NCBI GenBank assembly: GCA_020631735.1
Contig: CM036179.1
Coordinates: 28,821,063 to 28,885,062 of the forward strand
Direction: 5' to 3'
Source: Saccharum officinarum
Taxonomy: Eukaryota > Streptophyta > Magnoliopsida > Poales > Poaceae
DNA length: 64,000 nt
The stretch's first letter is position 1. Each line of letters starts with the position of its first letter. Positions 36,051 through 48,019 of this stretch are shown in pieces. The translations under genes were made by a program, and so were the position numbers. The notes beneath the pieces were generated by a model. It was given only the letters and a program-made list of their open reading frames with translations, was not told the origin of the DNA and searched no databases.

Positions 36051-36688
36051 GCTGGTTGGATTGATTGTGGTGTAACCTGTCGGTTCGGATTTTGTTGATC
36101 CCAAGATCTACTGAGTGCATCTTTTAGTGTTAGACGACAAGCCTCTCAGTAGCAAAACACTTATGGTGAATTTATCAATCTTGAGATCTACCGGTACATA
36201 TTGATTCAGTCGCAAGTGTTATTCTAATCATAAAGTTTTACTAGAAACACAACAGCCTAATTATTAGAACATTTATATTATCATTTGTGGAGTTCGACCA
36301 GTTATTGGATTACATTGAACTATGAACATCATCGTGAGGGTGTCATAGCCTCGATTTGGTTGATCTCGGTTCATTAGCAATCATAATTCTTGCTCGACCA
36401 AATATCCAACAAGGTTATTATTGTATTAAAAACAACTCATGCAACCATTGTACATTTACATTGGTACAACAGAATTACTGAACATATTTATATACACCAT
36501 AAAAAATAAATTTAAACATATGATTGTACAATAGAAAGAATGGGAGATACAACTAATACACATACATATCGTACAACACAAGCAACTCCATTATTCATGC
36601 ATTTTGACCAGCTATACATCTTTAAATCAAACTCCTGTGACTAATGAGTCACCAGAAATAATAATCCTGGATGACGGAGCTCTCATCA

Positions 36689-37721
36689 TCACTTGAACTG
36701 CAACTTGGATGCAAATGTTTGGCCAAACTTCCATCCTTGAGGCACCACGTTTGTGAATTCAATAGTTTTCCCATCTGTGTCGGTGAGTCTAAACGAGAGC
36801 ATCTGCCCTGTAAGATATGCAAGAGAGTGCCAGTTCGCACCCCAGTTGCGTGCCAATGGAGACCAGTTACTCGAATTGGAGGTCTTGACTTCCATGGACT
36901 TGATGGAGCCGGCAGCCGCAACGTTGGTCACAAGCACAAGATTGAAGTAGTCATGCCCATTGATGGTGAAGCGCACCCCACCTCGCTTCACGCAAGGAAC
37001 TCTATACAAGCAAGAATTTAGTTGTAGTATTAAGATATTGCAATACATCCCAAAATTTTTTTTTTTTTTATTTATGACAGATCGAGGCTAGCTAGCAAGA
37101 GGTAGGAAATGACATAAAAGATACCTCTTGTACATGACGGGGATGATGCCGCCGCTGTAGACGCCGATCTTCTCAAATGCCGGCTGTGCCATGTCGAAGT
37201 GCGGGCGCTGCTGATTGCACCAGCCGCCGTCGGGCAGCGCGGAGTTTGGCGGGCAGAAATTGGTGGCGGTGACCGTGACCGTGACGCCAGGCTTGCAAAA
37301 CCTTGGGTCGGCTCTCTTGCGGTCGCACGCGATCTTGTAGCACTGCCCACAGGAGGCGCCATTGTTGAAGAGCGGCGTGCTCAACGCCGCCGTCCGCGTG
37401 CCGTAGCCCTGGGAGTAGAGGTTGCCGTACCCGCACGCGCCGCCTGCCACCATACACATATATCAGACGATGACAGATGTGCATCATGTTCATGGCATAT
37501 ATATATAGGAAAGCTATCCCATGCATGGTTCTTCTTGAGCAGCGTGATAGCTAGCTTACCCATGGTGTCCGAGGCATCAGCGCCTCCGTAGAAGGTGGCA
37601 TGCGCCTTCAGCCACCCGGTTGGTGCCGGAGACGACGGCGTTGTGATGGGACGGCGTCATTAGCGGCCATGGCCGACGCCAAAGCTGCCAGCAGCAGTAT
37701 GAAATCTCGAGCTGGAGCCAT
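36689..37721 (-). pseudogene. beta-expansin E6, frameshifted in exon 1
   Basis: Exon positions corresponding to E2 are 37721-37560, 37443-37125 and 37001-36689. Exons 2 and 3 encode the same residues as E2, including GGACGYG and HFDM. Exon 1 has a 9-base in-frame deletion in the signal peptide and a 1-base deletion within 37636-37652, in the Thr/Pro linker, so translation after NDAVP shifts and stops about 15 codons later. The coding sum is 794 bases, not a multiple of three. Clean downstream exons mean the lesion is recent or an assembly error. If corrected, the gene would be intact. Confidence 0.8.
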
Positions 37722-38889
37722 ACCTCTAAAACCGTAGGAGAATGGAGAAGAAGCAGGAGACTATATGTACGTAGCTCAGAAGCAGGAGAAGAAGCAGTTG
37801 CCTGAATGTTTTGGTGTGTGTATAGGTAATATATATGGGTATGGATATAGAGTTGTTTTGATGATGATGATGGTGCGATGATTGGTCTTTATATATACAT
37901 AGCCATTAGCCTTCGTAATCACGGTTGATTGGCGGCTCTTGGGATTATATATATTGGCTAAATCTATTAAGGGCGCCGAACGAAGCAAGCCTGGTAAGCT
38001 AGGCTAGCGTGCACATGCATATGTCTATGGCTATGCAGCCCCATCATGCATGCCTTAAGGTGCAATCCACAGGAGAGAGACGCACGCCGCCGCAGATGCG
38101 CGTTATGGTCATTTCTAATCCACTGCAGACGCGCACGGCGGCGCGGGTGTCGATCAAATAGAGTATAAAGAGCGGTTTCGCCTTTTCTAAGACAGGATGT
38201 TGTTTGTTTCGTCAGAGGCACGCATGAGTGATGATCTGCCACTGCACAGGAAGCTGGTTGGATTGATTGGGCGTAACCTGTCGGTTCGGATTTTGTTGAT
38301 CCCAAGATCTACTGAGTGCATCTTTTAGTGTTAGACGACAAGCCTCTCAGTAGCAAAACACTTATGGTGAATTTATCAATCTTGAGATCTACCGGTACAG
38401 ATTGATTCAGTCGCAAGTGTTATTCTAATCATAAAGTTTTACTAGAAACACAACAGCCTAATTATTAGAACATTTATACTATCATTTGTGGAGTTCGACC
38501 AGTTATTGGATTACATTGAACTATGAACATCATCGTGAGGGTGTCATAGCCTCGATTTGGTTGATCTCGGTTCATTAGCAATCATCATTCTTGCTCGACC
38601 AAATATCCAACAAGGTTATTATTGTATTAAAAACAACTCATGCAACCATTGTACATTTACATTGGTACAACAGAATTACTGAACATATTTATATACACCA
38701 TAAAAAATAAATTTAAACATATGATTCTACAATAGAAAGAATGGGAGATACAACTAATACACATACATATCGTACAACACAAGCAACTCCATTATTCATG
38801 CATTTTGACCAGCTATACATCTTTAAATCAAACTCCTGTGACTAATGAGTCACCAGAAATAATAATCCTGGATGACGGAGCTCTCATCA

Positions 38890-39932
38890 TCACTTGAACT
38901 GCAACTTGGATGCAAATGTTTGGCCAAACTTCCATCCTTGAGGCACCACGTTTGTGAATTCAATAGTTTTCCCATCTGTGTCGGTGAGTCTAAACGAGAG
39001 CATCTGCCCTGTAAGATATGCAAGAGAGTGCCAGTTCGCACCCCAGTTGCGTGCCAATGGAGACCAGTTACTCGAATTGGAGGTCTTGACTTCCATGGAC
39101 TTGATGGAGCCGGCAGCCGCAACGTTGGTCACAAGCACAAGATTGAAGTAGTCATGCCCATTGATGGTGAAGCGCACCCCACCTCGCTTCACGCAAGGAA
39201 CTCTATACAAGCAAGAATTTAGTTGTAGTATTAAGATATTGCAATACATCCCAATAATTTTTTGTTTTTTTTATTTATGACAGATCGAGGCTAGCTAGCA
39301 AGAGGTAGGAAATGACATAAAAGATACCTCTTGTACATGACGGGGATGATGCCGCCGCTGTAGACGCCGATCTTCTCAAATGCCGGCTGTGCCATGTCGA
39401 AGTGCGGGCGCTGCTGATTGCACCAGCCGCCGTCGGGCAGCGCGGAGTTTGGCGGGCAGAAATTGGTGGCGGTGACCGTGACCGTGACGCCAGGCTTGCA
39501 AAACCTTGGGTCGGCTCTCTTGCGGTCGCACGCGATCTTGTAGCACTGCCCACAGGAGGCGCCATTGTTGAAGAGCGGCGTGCTCAACGCCGCCGTCCGC
39601 GTGCCGTAGCCCTGGGAGTAGAGGTTGCCGTACCCGCACGCGCCGCCTGCCACCATACACATATATCAGACGATGACAGATGTGCATCATGTTCATGGCA
39701 TATATATATAGGAAAGCTATCCCATGCATGGTTCTTCTTGAGCAGCGTGATAGCTAGCTTACCCATGGTGTCCGAGGCATCAGCGCCTCCGTAGAAGGTG
39801 GCATGCGCCTTCAGCCACCCGGTTGGTGCCGGAGACGACGGTGGTGATGGGGACGGCGTCATTAGCGGCCATGGCCGACGCCCAACCGGCAGCTGCCAGC
39901 AGCAAGAGTATGAAATCTCGAGCTGGAGCCAT
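38890..39932 (-). pseudogene. beta-expansin E7, frameshifted in exon 1
   Basis: Exons are 39932-39763, 39646-39328 and 39202-38890. The start and signal peptide match E2 ([20 protein letters not shown]). A 2-base loss within 39835-39850, in the same linker run as the E6 lesion, shifts the frame after NDAVPITT and reaches a stop about 20 codons later. Exons 2 and 3 are unchanged relative to E2. The coding sum is 802 bases, not a multiple of three. The conserved TATATATA is retained upstream (near 40106). As with E6, real mutation and consensus error cannot be separated here. Confidence 0.8.
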
Positions 39933-40537
39933 ACCTCTAAGAACCGTAGGAGAACTGGAGAAGAAGCAGGAGACTATATGTACGTAGCTCAGAAAGCAGG
40001 AGAAGAAGCAGTTGCCTGAATAATTTGGTGGTGTGTATAGGTATATATATGGGTATGGATATAGAGTTTTTTTGATGATGATGATGGTGCGATGATTGGT
40101 CTTGTATATATACATAGCCATTAGCCTTCGTAATCACGGTTGATTGGCGGCTCTTGGGATTATATATATTGGCTAAATCTATTAAGGGCGCCGAACGAAG
40201 CAAGCCTGGTAAGCTAGGCTAGCGTGCACATGCATATGTCTATGGCTATGCAGCCCCATCATGCATGCCTTAAGGTGCAATCCACAGGAGAGAGACGCAC
40301 GCCGCCGCAGATGCGCGTTATGGTCATTTCTAATCCACTGCAGACGCGCACGGCGGCGCGGGTGTCGATCAAATAGAGTATAAAGAGCGGTTTCGCCTTT
40401 TCTAAGACAGGATGTTGTTTGTTTCGTCAGAGGCACGCATGAGTGATGATCTGCACCTGCACCGGAACGAAACAAAGGCCTGATTGGACGATGCCGTCGC
40501 CGCCGCGCCGCACCTCACAGGCGGCGGCCATTCCTAA

Positions 40538-41173
40538 GGCCCTGGTTGGACTGAGAACTAAAACTGAGACTAAATTATAGTCCCTTACCCTGTTTGGTTC
40601 CGGGGACTAAAATAGACTAAAGACCATTAAGGCAGTTGAACAAACACCTAAGCGCCCCTAGTCGAACACCTGCAGGGCAGGGAAGGTGCTCACCAAAGGA
40701 GAAGCTCCAGCCGGCCAAGGAAGATGCCGGGGAGGGTCACTGGACGTCCACGAGGTCGCTGGAAATGGCTGTGAGGACAGCGAGGAAGAAACGGTGGCGA
40801 TCTCGACGGAGAAGGCCCCGGCGACGGCATGCAGACCCACGGCCACGAGCAGAGCACGTGCGTGCATGAGAGGGAGCGCGGACAAGCGCAAAGGGAGGTG
40901 CGGTGGCCGGTGTGGGAAGGCACGGCGTCCAGCTGCGAAGCTCGACAGCGGCAGAAGACGCAGAGCCACGATGGTGAACGAGCAGGCACGCTCGGCGCGA
41001 ATGAAAAGCAGGGCGCACGACTTGTGCAGGGGAGGGGTGGGGACCAGCAATAATTGAGGGGCATGGAATGTCAACTTGGCCCAGTAGTCCCAAATACCCA
41101 CCCCAAGGGGACTATGGACAAACCCACTAAAATAGGCTCACAAGTCTCTAGTCCCTTCTAACCAAACAGGCCC
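40538..41173. mobile_element. PIF/Harbinger-like non-autonomous element
   Basis: It begins GGCCCTGGTTGGACTGAGAA and ends CTTCTAACCAAACAGGCCC, with TAA on both sides (40535-40537 and 41174-41176). The interior is GC-rich with overlapping open frames on both strands that match no family I recognise; they are not called as genes. Confidence 0.75.
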
Positions 41174-41499
41174 TAAGTGGCAGATGTTTCGTCCACCAAC
41201 CTTTGTCATGCCAAGGGATAGCCTCGTCAAACTACGTTCATACTCTATCAAGGAAAAAGTCAATTCTACTTTTATCAGGATAAACCCTAAACAAAATTTA
41301 TATGTAGTTCTCCCACTGATTTTGTAAACTAGTGCACCATTCACTTTACGACTGAGGACGTCTGTCCGGACGGACGGACTCCAACCCCCCGCGCCTGTAC
41401 GTACCGTCCACATGCGTGTCTTGGAAAATATCAGCCATCGTTCCTTACAAAATATCAGCCACCACTCCCCTCTCTCTCTCATGCCTCCCTACCTCCGCT

Positions 41500-43240
41500 T
41501 TCAGGTGTTTCAAGTGTTTCAGAGGTATGTTGTAAATGCTTCATATGAATGTTACAAAAGTAGACCAGGAATTTTACACATGTTGCATATGTTGCAAGTG
41601 TTTCAGAAGAATTAATGTTACAAGCGTTTGTTCAAAATGTTTCGTCTGTTTCAGACGTATGTTTGCAAGCATTTTTATCTAGATATTGCATATGTTTCAC
41701 ACATATGTTGTAAAAGTATGTTCCAAATGTTTCATCTGTTTTAGTCTTATGTTGCAACAAGTGTGTTCATGTTGCAAGTTGTAAGTGTTCTACCTGTAAG
41801 TTGCATATGTTGCAGTAGCTATACACGTATGTTGTAAGTATATGTTTCAAATGGTTCAGCTATTTTAGAAGTACGTTGCAAGTGTTTTATCTGGATGTTG
41901 CATCTGTTGTAGTGGCTATACACATATGTTACAAGCGTATGTTTTACCTATTTGAGACGTATGTTGCAGCAAGTGCTTCATGTTGCAAGTCTCTCATTAG
42001 CAGGCATGAAAAACGAGCGCAGGCGGAGGCAGTCATCACGTGCATGCGCAGCAGCATGGCATACGTAGGTGTGTCAGCAGCGGCAGGCACATGTGTGGCG
42101 CGTGTAGTAGGCGCATGCAGAGTACTAGAAAATCTCGTGCTTGTAACTAGGTCCACGAAAATGGCCGGTTACAGCTCCCATGTTTCAGTGACCATGTATC
42201 ACTGGAGACTGGGGCCACGCGTGTCTACTTCCCGCTCAAAAATTGTGCGCATGCAGGCATGTGCAGCAGCATCATGCGTAGCAGTAGGCGCATTAGGCAG
42301 GTTGTAGCAGCACGCACATCAAACCGGCAGGCCTAGGAGTCCGGACGGGCTAGCTTCCGGATGTCCGGGCGCTAGGGTCACCGTCCACTTTATAGAATTG
42401 TTCTCCTAAGGTTGTTCGACCGTCCAAATGATAGCTTCGTAGTCTACGCCGCTCGTTCTGCTCATTGCGCACCCTGCCCACAACGCTCGCTCCCATCCAC
42501 GGCCGCGATGCTCATGCCCCCCCCCCCCGCGATGCTCGCGCCCCGCCCATGACACCCAATAATCCCTGTCCTTTGCGGCCTTTTCTCCAACGCAAGGGCG
42601 CCGCGCCACGGGTACCGCACCCGCTCGCCCGCGCGACGTTCTCTAGTGCGGGGGTCGCTCACCGCGGGCAATGCACCCCACCCACCCTGCGCACCCCCAC
42701 TCCATGCCTACATCAAGATCTGCGAGACGACGAGTCTCCATTCATCCAAGCAGCATGGTGATATTGTGCTGAAAGCGTATATTGCAAGCGTATGTTTTAA
42801 GTGTTTCAGATGTTTCAAAGGTATGTTGCCAATGTTTTTTTATCGATGTTGCCAAAGTAGACCGGGATGTTATATATGTTGCAATGGCTATACACGTACG
42901 TTTTGGGTGTATATTCCAAATGTTTCATCTGTTTTAGATGTATGTTGCAAGTGTTTCATTTGGATATTGCAAAAGTAGATCTGGATGTTGCATATATATA
43001 TGCAAGTGTTTCAAGTGTTTTCATATGTATGTTGGAAGTGTTTCATCTGGATGTTTGCATGTGTTTGCAATGTCTACACACATATTTTCAAGTTTTTCCT
43101 AGTCTTTTGCAAGTGTTTCAGACATATATTGTAAGTGTTTCAACTGTTCTGGATGTATGTTGCAAGTGTTTGATCTGGATGTTGCAAAAGTAGATCGGGT
43201 GTTGCACATGTTGCAATGGGACCCACCTGTCACAGCCACC
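41500..43240. repeat. degenerate repeat field (block B copy)
   Basis: Same TGTTGCAAGTGTTTCA-type reiterations as 4745-6400, with an additional stretch of about 80 bases at the left end (CAGGTGTTTCAAGTGTTTCAG near 41503). Confidence 0.5.
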
Positions 43241-44354
43241 TACTGCAGCTGCAGGGGGTGCCACCATGGGTCGTCGTGCAGACAGGGGTAGGTGATTGGG
43301 ATCCACGGGTTCCTGTGTTCGGGCGCAATGGTTAGGCGAAATAGCAGCGTGGGGTCGACGTGGTGAGGCGCATGAAAACAGGTGGTGCAGGCTTCTTTCC
43401 TGTGCGGTACAGCCTCCCGCACAAAGAACCAAAGGCGTCCGATATTTTGGGCGGCTCCGGACGTCTGGGTGCTAGTAACGCCCTTCACTTTAACCCCTAA
43501 TATAATAAAAAATATGATTTACTTAGGTAGGTGTAATTTTGCTCTCTAATCATGACACATATGACATCTGACATACAGACGGTGGGGTACTTAGGATTTT
43601 TGTAGTGGCTATGCCTCACACAAAAAATTATATATGATTTTATAAAATCTAATTAACAATTCAGTCAATAAAATTTCCCAAGTCGATATAGGTTAAACCC
43701 TACTTTAATAGTTCGAAATATGCATAAAAATTGTTAGACTTCTGCTACTCCCACATCTATAATGTACAAAGACATGTATACACGTCTTATCATCAGCAAG
43801 TCTTCTCAATCAATTGCTTAAATCTGCTCTAGGAAACAATGAAAGGATCTAGGACGGCTAAAGGGATGCGTGAATAGCCTATTTAAAAATCTTCAAGCAT
43901 GATAAAGTTAGGCATCTTGTTAGTATAAGAGGTGACCCTAACAGCAACTACAAGCCTAGCCTAAGCACTCAAAGCAAGCCTTTCTTACACAATTCTAATA
44001 AGACGGTGGTATAAGAGGATTTGGCAACACCATATTATGATCAAAAGAGTTATACGGTGCAGCTAAATTGCTATAGGCTCATGTAGTAGAAATTGACAGC
44101 TGTGCTAAGGTATCCATGGTAAAGTAGTACCAACGTCCTTCCCCCTAAACTGGTCCTATCAGTTTGAGTCACTGAATAGGACAAGGGCTGGTTCGTCGAT
44201 GCATAGCTCGCCTGTCCCTTGAAACAGCCGAACAATATCCATATTAAGGTTGGCTAGCAGCCAGGGCTGATCCTCTAACAGATGTATCTTGAGGAAAAAA
44301 ATCAAGAATTTCATATTTCTTCTCCTCCTTTTATCAAAACAAGCCATGAACTTG

Positions 44355-44699
44355 CTAAATATGGTCATGCATATTAATCTCAATAAGCTTAGCTTGGCTA
44401 GTAATCATTGCAGCAAATTTGTCGTGCATCACACCAGATCTAGGGGAGGTTGATCTGTTTGCCTTAGATGTTGATGTAGTAGGAAGAGGATTGAAGTTGA
44501 CATCTTGGATCTTCTTGATAAATCCTTGCATATCCATATCGAAGCATGCGAGGGCACACTCCAGATCGGTAGCAGCTCGGGCCTTTGCCCCGCCCTCCAG
44601 CATCTTGCTAATCTCCTTAGGAATTTGATCGGCCAAAGGGCTTGATGATATTACCTGGTTCTTTGGATCTATAGGATCACCCTTCTTGTCATTAGCCAT
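44355..44699 (-). CDS. unrecognised ORF, 114 aa
   Basis: It starts MANDKKGDPIDPKNQVISSS and ends AAMITSQAKLIEINMHDHI. It is hydrophilic, with a predicted helical middle (IPKEISKMLEGGAKARAATD), and shows no diagnostic domain. The frame stays open upstream to 44840. The block A copy (7463-7860) is frameshifted by a 7-base duplication, so block B preserves the older frame. It may be a fragment of a retroelement or of a host gene; neither can be shown. Confidence 0.3.
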   Translation of the reverse strand: MANDKKGDPIDPKNQVISSSPLADQIPKEISKMLEGGAKARAATDLECALACFDMDMQGFIKKIQDVNFNPLPTTSTSKANRSTSPRSGVMHDKFAAMITSQAKLIEINMHDHI

Positions 44700-45179
44700 T
44701 TTACCAGATCTGTTTGCTTCTTCTCTAACAGAGTACCAAAAAGTGTGTTGATGCTGATTTGGGTCACACACAGGTAGGGCCCATATCGCCAGAGGCCGCA
44801 CACGACCTAGATGCACAGTGGAGGAAAGTCTAAACAACAAGGCCCACTAGCAAGTCGACAAAGCTGATTTGACACTTGTTCTTCGCTTGAAAAACCTACG
44901 AATGCCTCTTGGGAAGACCCGTTAGCGAGACACAAAGTGGGGTTTCCCTAGGATCAGCAAGGCCACATAGAACACCGACAAATCTCATCGAGCAATGTGT
45001 GCTCGACAGCGAGGCGGTTAGAAGAGATTAGGGTAGAAGGTAAAAGTAAAGCTAGATTGATTTTTGTTGACTGAATATATGGATCTCTCAATCGCTGTGA
45101 TCCTCTCAAACAAATAGAAAATAGAGGGGGTGTTCCTATCCTGCTAGGAAGCTTATTCCACATGAAATCTATGAGTTTC

Positions 45180-46517
45180 CCACGAGATTGGATAAGTTTC
45201 TAAAGGAAAATACAAAATTGGGCTCGAATTAATAAAACTGGCCTTTGCCAGTTTTGAATATTGGTCTGGGCCGGTTTGTACAGGACATGGCAGCGGAGTC
45301 TACCAAAACTGGCCTAGGCCGATTTTAGAAACCGGCATGAGCCAGTTTGCCAAACTGGCCTAGGGCAGTTTTTTCAGGAAAGTTTGCAAATTTGCCCAAA
45401 TTGCTCTAAATTTCATCCATTTTGTTCCTTTTCTTGTTTATAGTTTTTTTTCAATCCATCTTCAACTCTTGGATCCCTTTTTGCCTATCAACAACCATAA
45501 GAGGCACGCCTCTGTAAACTGGAGCCCAACCCATTAAATCCAGCACCAAGCCATCACACACTTAACCCTAACTGGCCTCCCACCTTTCTCTCTCTCTTTC
45601 TCTCTACCTCCCTCATTTGCATGTGCGGTCGCCTCCCACCTCTCCCTTGTCCCCTCGGTCCTCCAATTGCCAATGTCGGCTCCATCGCCACGTCGTCCAC
45701 CACTCATGCCCACCCCACCCTAGCCACTACACCCGTCCCACCCCTTGTGGCCACCCATTCCTCTTCCACACTTGCAGTGTACCCATTCACTCACCACCTT
45801 GGTGGTGGCACAATAGATCTAGCCTTCAATGAGGCAGATGCAACCGAATCGAGTTGATCCATGCTGCTATACATCATGAACAACTCCTCGTCTCCTCCAA
45901 TGCTGCCATCCCTTGTCTCCTCTCTTTCTTACTATCTCTTCCTCTCATCACAGGGCAACAATGATGGTGTCTCCGGCATGTGCTCAAACTCGCACAATGA
46001 CTATAGCTCCTCCACCCACGACTACTGCTTGTGCATAGGCCGCCTCCTATCCTCCACATTGTGGGCTTCCTCCCACCGAACACAATCTGTCGATACGCGA
46101 GATGCTACCTCCTCTACCGACACATGGATCCGGCCATCCAGACCTTAGATCCAACTACTGCGGCGTGGACGGGGGCTACGACAGCGCTGCATGGGAGCTA
46201 CCATGGCAATTGTGACGGCAGGTTCGCCAGAGGCTCAGCATGCTCACCAGCTTGTCTTTTTCTATTATTCATTTCCAAAGGCGGGCTGTGAAAATTCTTG
46301 ATTAAGTCAGACCACATGTGGGAGGTGAAGGTGCCTCTAAAAAGTCGTTTCACTCATCTTTAAACATACATTTCATAGTAGTGTTTCTTGGTAAGATATG
46401 TGCATAACTTGCTTGCATTACCATAGAGCTAATTACCTTGGTAGCCAAAACCTGCCAAGGAAATGATTCTTGGCAAACCAACCCTCAAGCAAATTTTACC
46501 AAGTACATATTGAGCAC
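45180..46517. other. block B spacer up to the gap
   Basis: It contains the AAACTGGCC cluster (45235-45375), a TCTCTC tract and the C-rich region seen at 8501-9596, then the unoccupied CCCTC site (46482-46486) and 31 bases beyond it that match 20863 onward. No gene is supported. Confidence 0.6.
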
Positions 46518-46617
46518 NNNNNNNNNNNNNNNNNNNNNNNNNNNNNNNNNNNNNNNNNNNNNNNNNNNNNNNNNNNNNNNNNNNNNNNNNNNNNNNNNNN
46601 NNNNNNNNNNNNNNNNN
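46518..46617. other. assembly gap, 100 N
   Basis: Exactly 100 N. A round 100 commonly denotes a gap of unknown size, so continuity and distance across it are not established. Confidence 0.99.
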
Positions 46618-46752
46618 CAACGTGGTGAGAGTGATGCAAAGCAATGCATTTCGTCCAAGTGTGATGTCATATCACAGCTCACGTCAAGCTTCGGTACAAT
46701 CAATGTCGGCTCTCTGGAGGACGATGAAATTTATGCTGTTTTAAATAATTGA
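46618..46752 (+). CDS. unrecognised 3' coding end after the gap
   Basis: A 44-codon open frame runs from the gap edge to TGA: it starts QRGESDAKQCISSKCD and ends GSLEDDEIYAVLNN. Acidic residues near the end and balanced codon use suggest the 3' end of a real coding exon, but the length is too short to be sure and I do not recognise it. The 5' part lies in the gap. Confidence 0.3.
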   Translation, partial: QRGESDAKQCISSKCDVISQLTSSFGTINVGSLEDDEIYAVLNN

Positions 46753-46783
46753 TCAATATTCTTATCCTTGTCTTGTTTAATAT

Positions 46784-47203
46784 TGTTGTATAAGGTGACT
46801 CAAATTTATTTATAATAGGACTCAAGAGAGGTGTTCTATTAGGACTTCTAATTCTACTAGACTTCAAGTTCTATTAGGACTTAGTGTAAAATTTACTAAC
46901 AAGTAGGACTCCAACTTTCATGTATGGGGCCTTGAGGGGACTATATATACAAGGGATAACGGCCATAGACATCAACCAAGCCATACAAGGATCTCACCCA
47001 AGACTTGTAAGGAGTAATTAGAAGCGTGCTTAAGAGGATTAGGCTAGAATTTTTATTGTACTAGATTCTTGTATATGGAAAGAATTAGAGGGTCCGATAG
47101 GGTAAGTAGGGTTGTGAGAGAGTAACAATCACGTTGCTAATAGGATTTGCGGCCAGCTTCGCCAAAATCCTCTAATCTCTTGTCATGAGAAGCATGCTGG
47201 TCA
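46784..47203 (+). mobile_element. possible Ty1/copia-type LTR
   Basis: It starts TGTTGTATAAGGTGAC, contains TATA-like CTATATATACAAGGG near 46941 followed by a transcript-leader-like sequence, and may end near CTCTTGTCA. I could not find the partner LTR or a TSD, so the limits are approximate. Confidence 0.3.
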
Positions 47204-47441
47204 AACTTTCTTAAATTAACTAAGTCTGTAGAATTTAATAGAAACATTTGTATCTCCAAACAAGTTTTTTTTATGAAAAATACATTCAACGATACATCTA
47301 ATGACACTAATTATGTATCATAAATACTAATATTTTTTGTATATTTTTGGTCAAAGTTGAGTATATTTAATTGCTCGAGGAGTGAGAACGGCAGATAAAA
47401 AGGGATGGAGAGAGCAGTAATTTCTCAATCCGTCACTGGTA

Positions 47442-47707
47442 CTCCATCCATTCACAAAAGAATACAATTCTTGCATTTTGAGAAACCACATATTGTTAAG
47501 TTTGACTAAATTTATATAAAAAAACATTAATATTTATGATATAAAATAAATATCCTTAGATCCATTATGAAATATACTTTCCTAACATACCGATTTGGAG
47601 ACATAAATGTGAATACTATTATTTCACTATAAACGTAATCAAACTTGGACTGCTTTAACATGCACGAGTTGATACCATAGTTGCATTCTTTTTGAGGAGC
47701 GAGGGAC
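47442..47707. mobile_element. Stowaway-like MITE
   Basis: CTCCATCCATTC at the left and GAGCGAGGGAC at the right are inverted, with TA on both sides. An AT-rich interior of 266 bases fits a Tc1/mariner-type MITE. A more degraded relative precedes it at about 47190-47400. Confidence 0.65.
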
Positions 47708-47765
47708 TACACATAATATAAGAAAACAAATGCCACGGTAGTAGCTAGCACAACTCTCTTCTTTC

Positions 47766-48012
47766 AAGTACCACTAAGGGGGTGTTTGGTTTGGGTGTTA
47801 AAGTTTAACAAACACTGTAACACTTTAGTTTTATTTGACAAAAAGTTTCCAATCTGGGACTAATTAGGCTTAATATATTCGTCTCGTAAATTACTCCTAA
47901 TCTGTGCCGACATGCATGTAATTAGTCTACATTTAGTACTCCATGCATTTGAGAGAATATTGATGTGATGAGAGTTAAACTTTAACGAACGAAAGCAAAT
48001 CAAACAGGGCTT
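47766..48012. mobile_element. MITE-like element with GTTTGGTTTG / CAAATCAAAC ends
   Basis: GGGGGTGTTTGGTTTGGG at the left and CAAATCAAACAGGGC at the right form an inverted pair around an interior with GACTAATTAGGCTTAA and CTCGTAAATTA motifs. Related interiors recur near 51450-51690 and 52520-52720. The superfamily is uncertain. Confidence 0.5.
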
Positions 48013-48019
48013 AATTTTC

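Larger units (their letters stand above)
36050..40450. repeat. tandem duplication of the expansin unit, period about 2.2 kb
   Basis: Unit 1 (about 36050-38250) holds E6 and unit 2 (about 38251-40450) holds E7. Equivalent positions are 2201 bases apart on the 3' side of the genes. The junction near 38237-38255 joins the E6 upstream region (GATCTGCCACTGCACAGG) to GAAGCTGGTTGGATTGATTG, the sequence that also starts unit 1. Block A has only one unit. Confidence 0.88.

Noticed and set aside
40658..41101. Overlapping open frames inside the PIF/Harbinger-like element
   Set aside because: Several frames on both strands over the same bases, no recognised domain, composition-driven.
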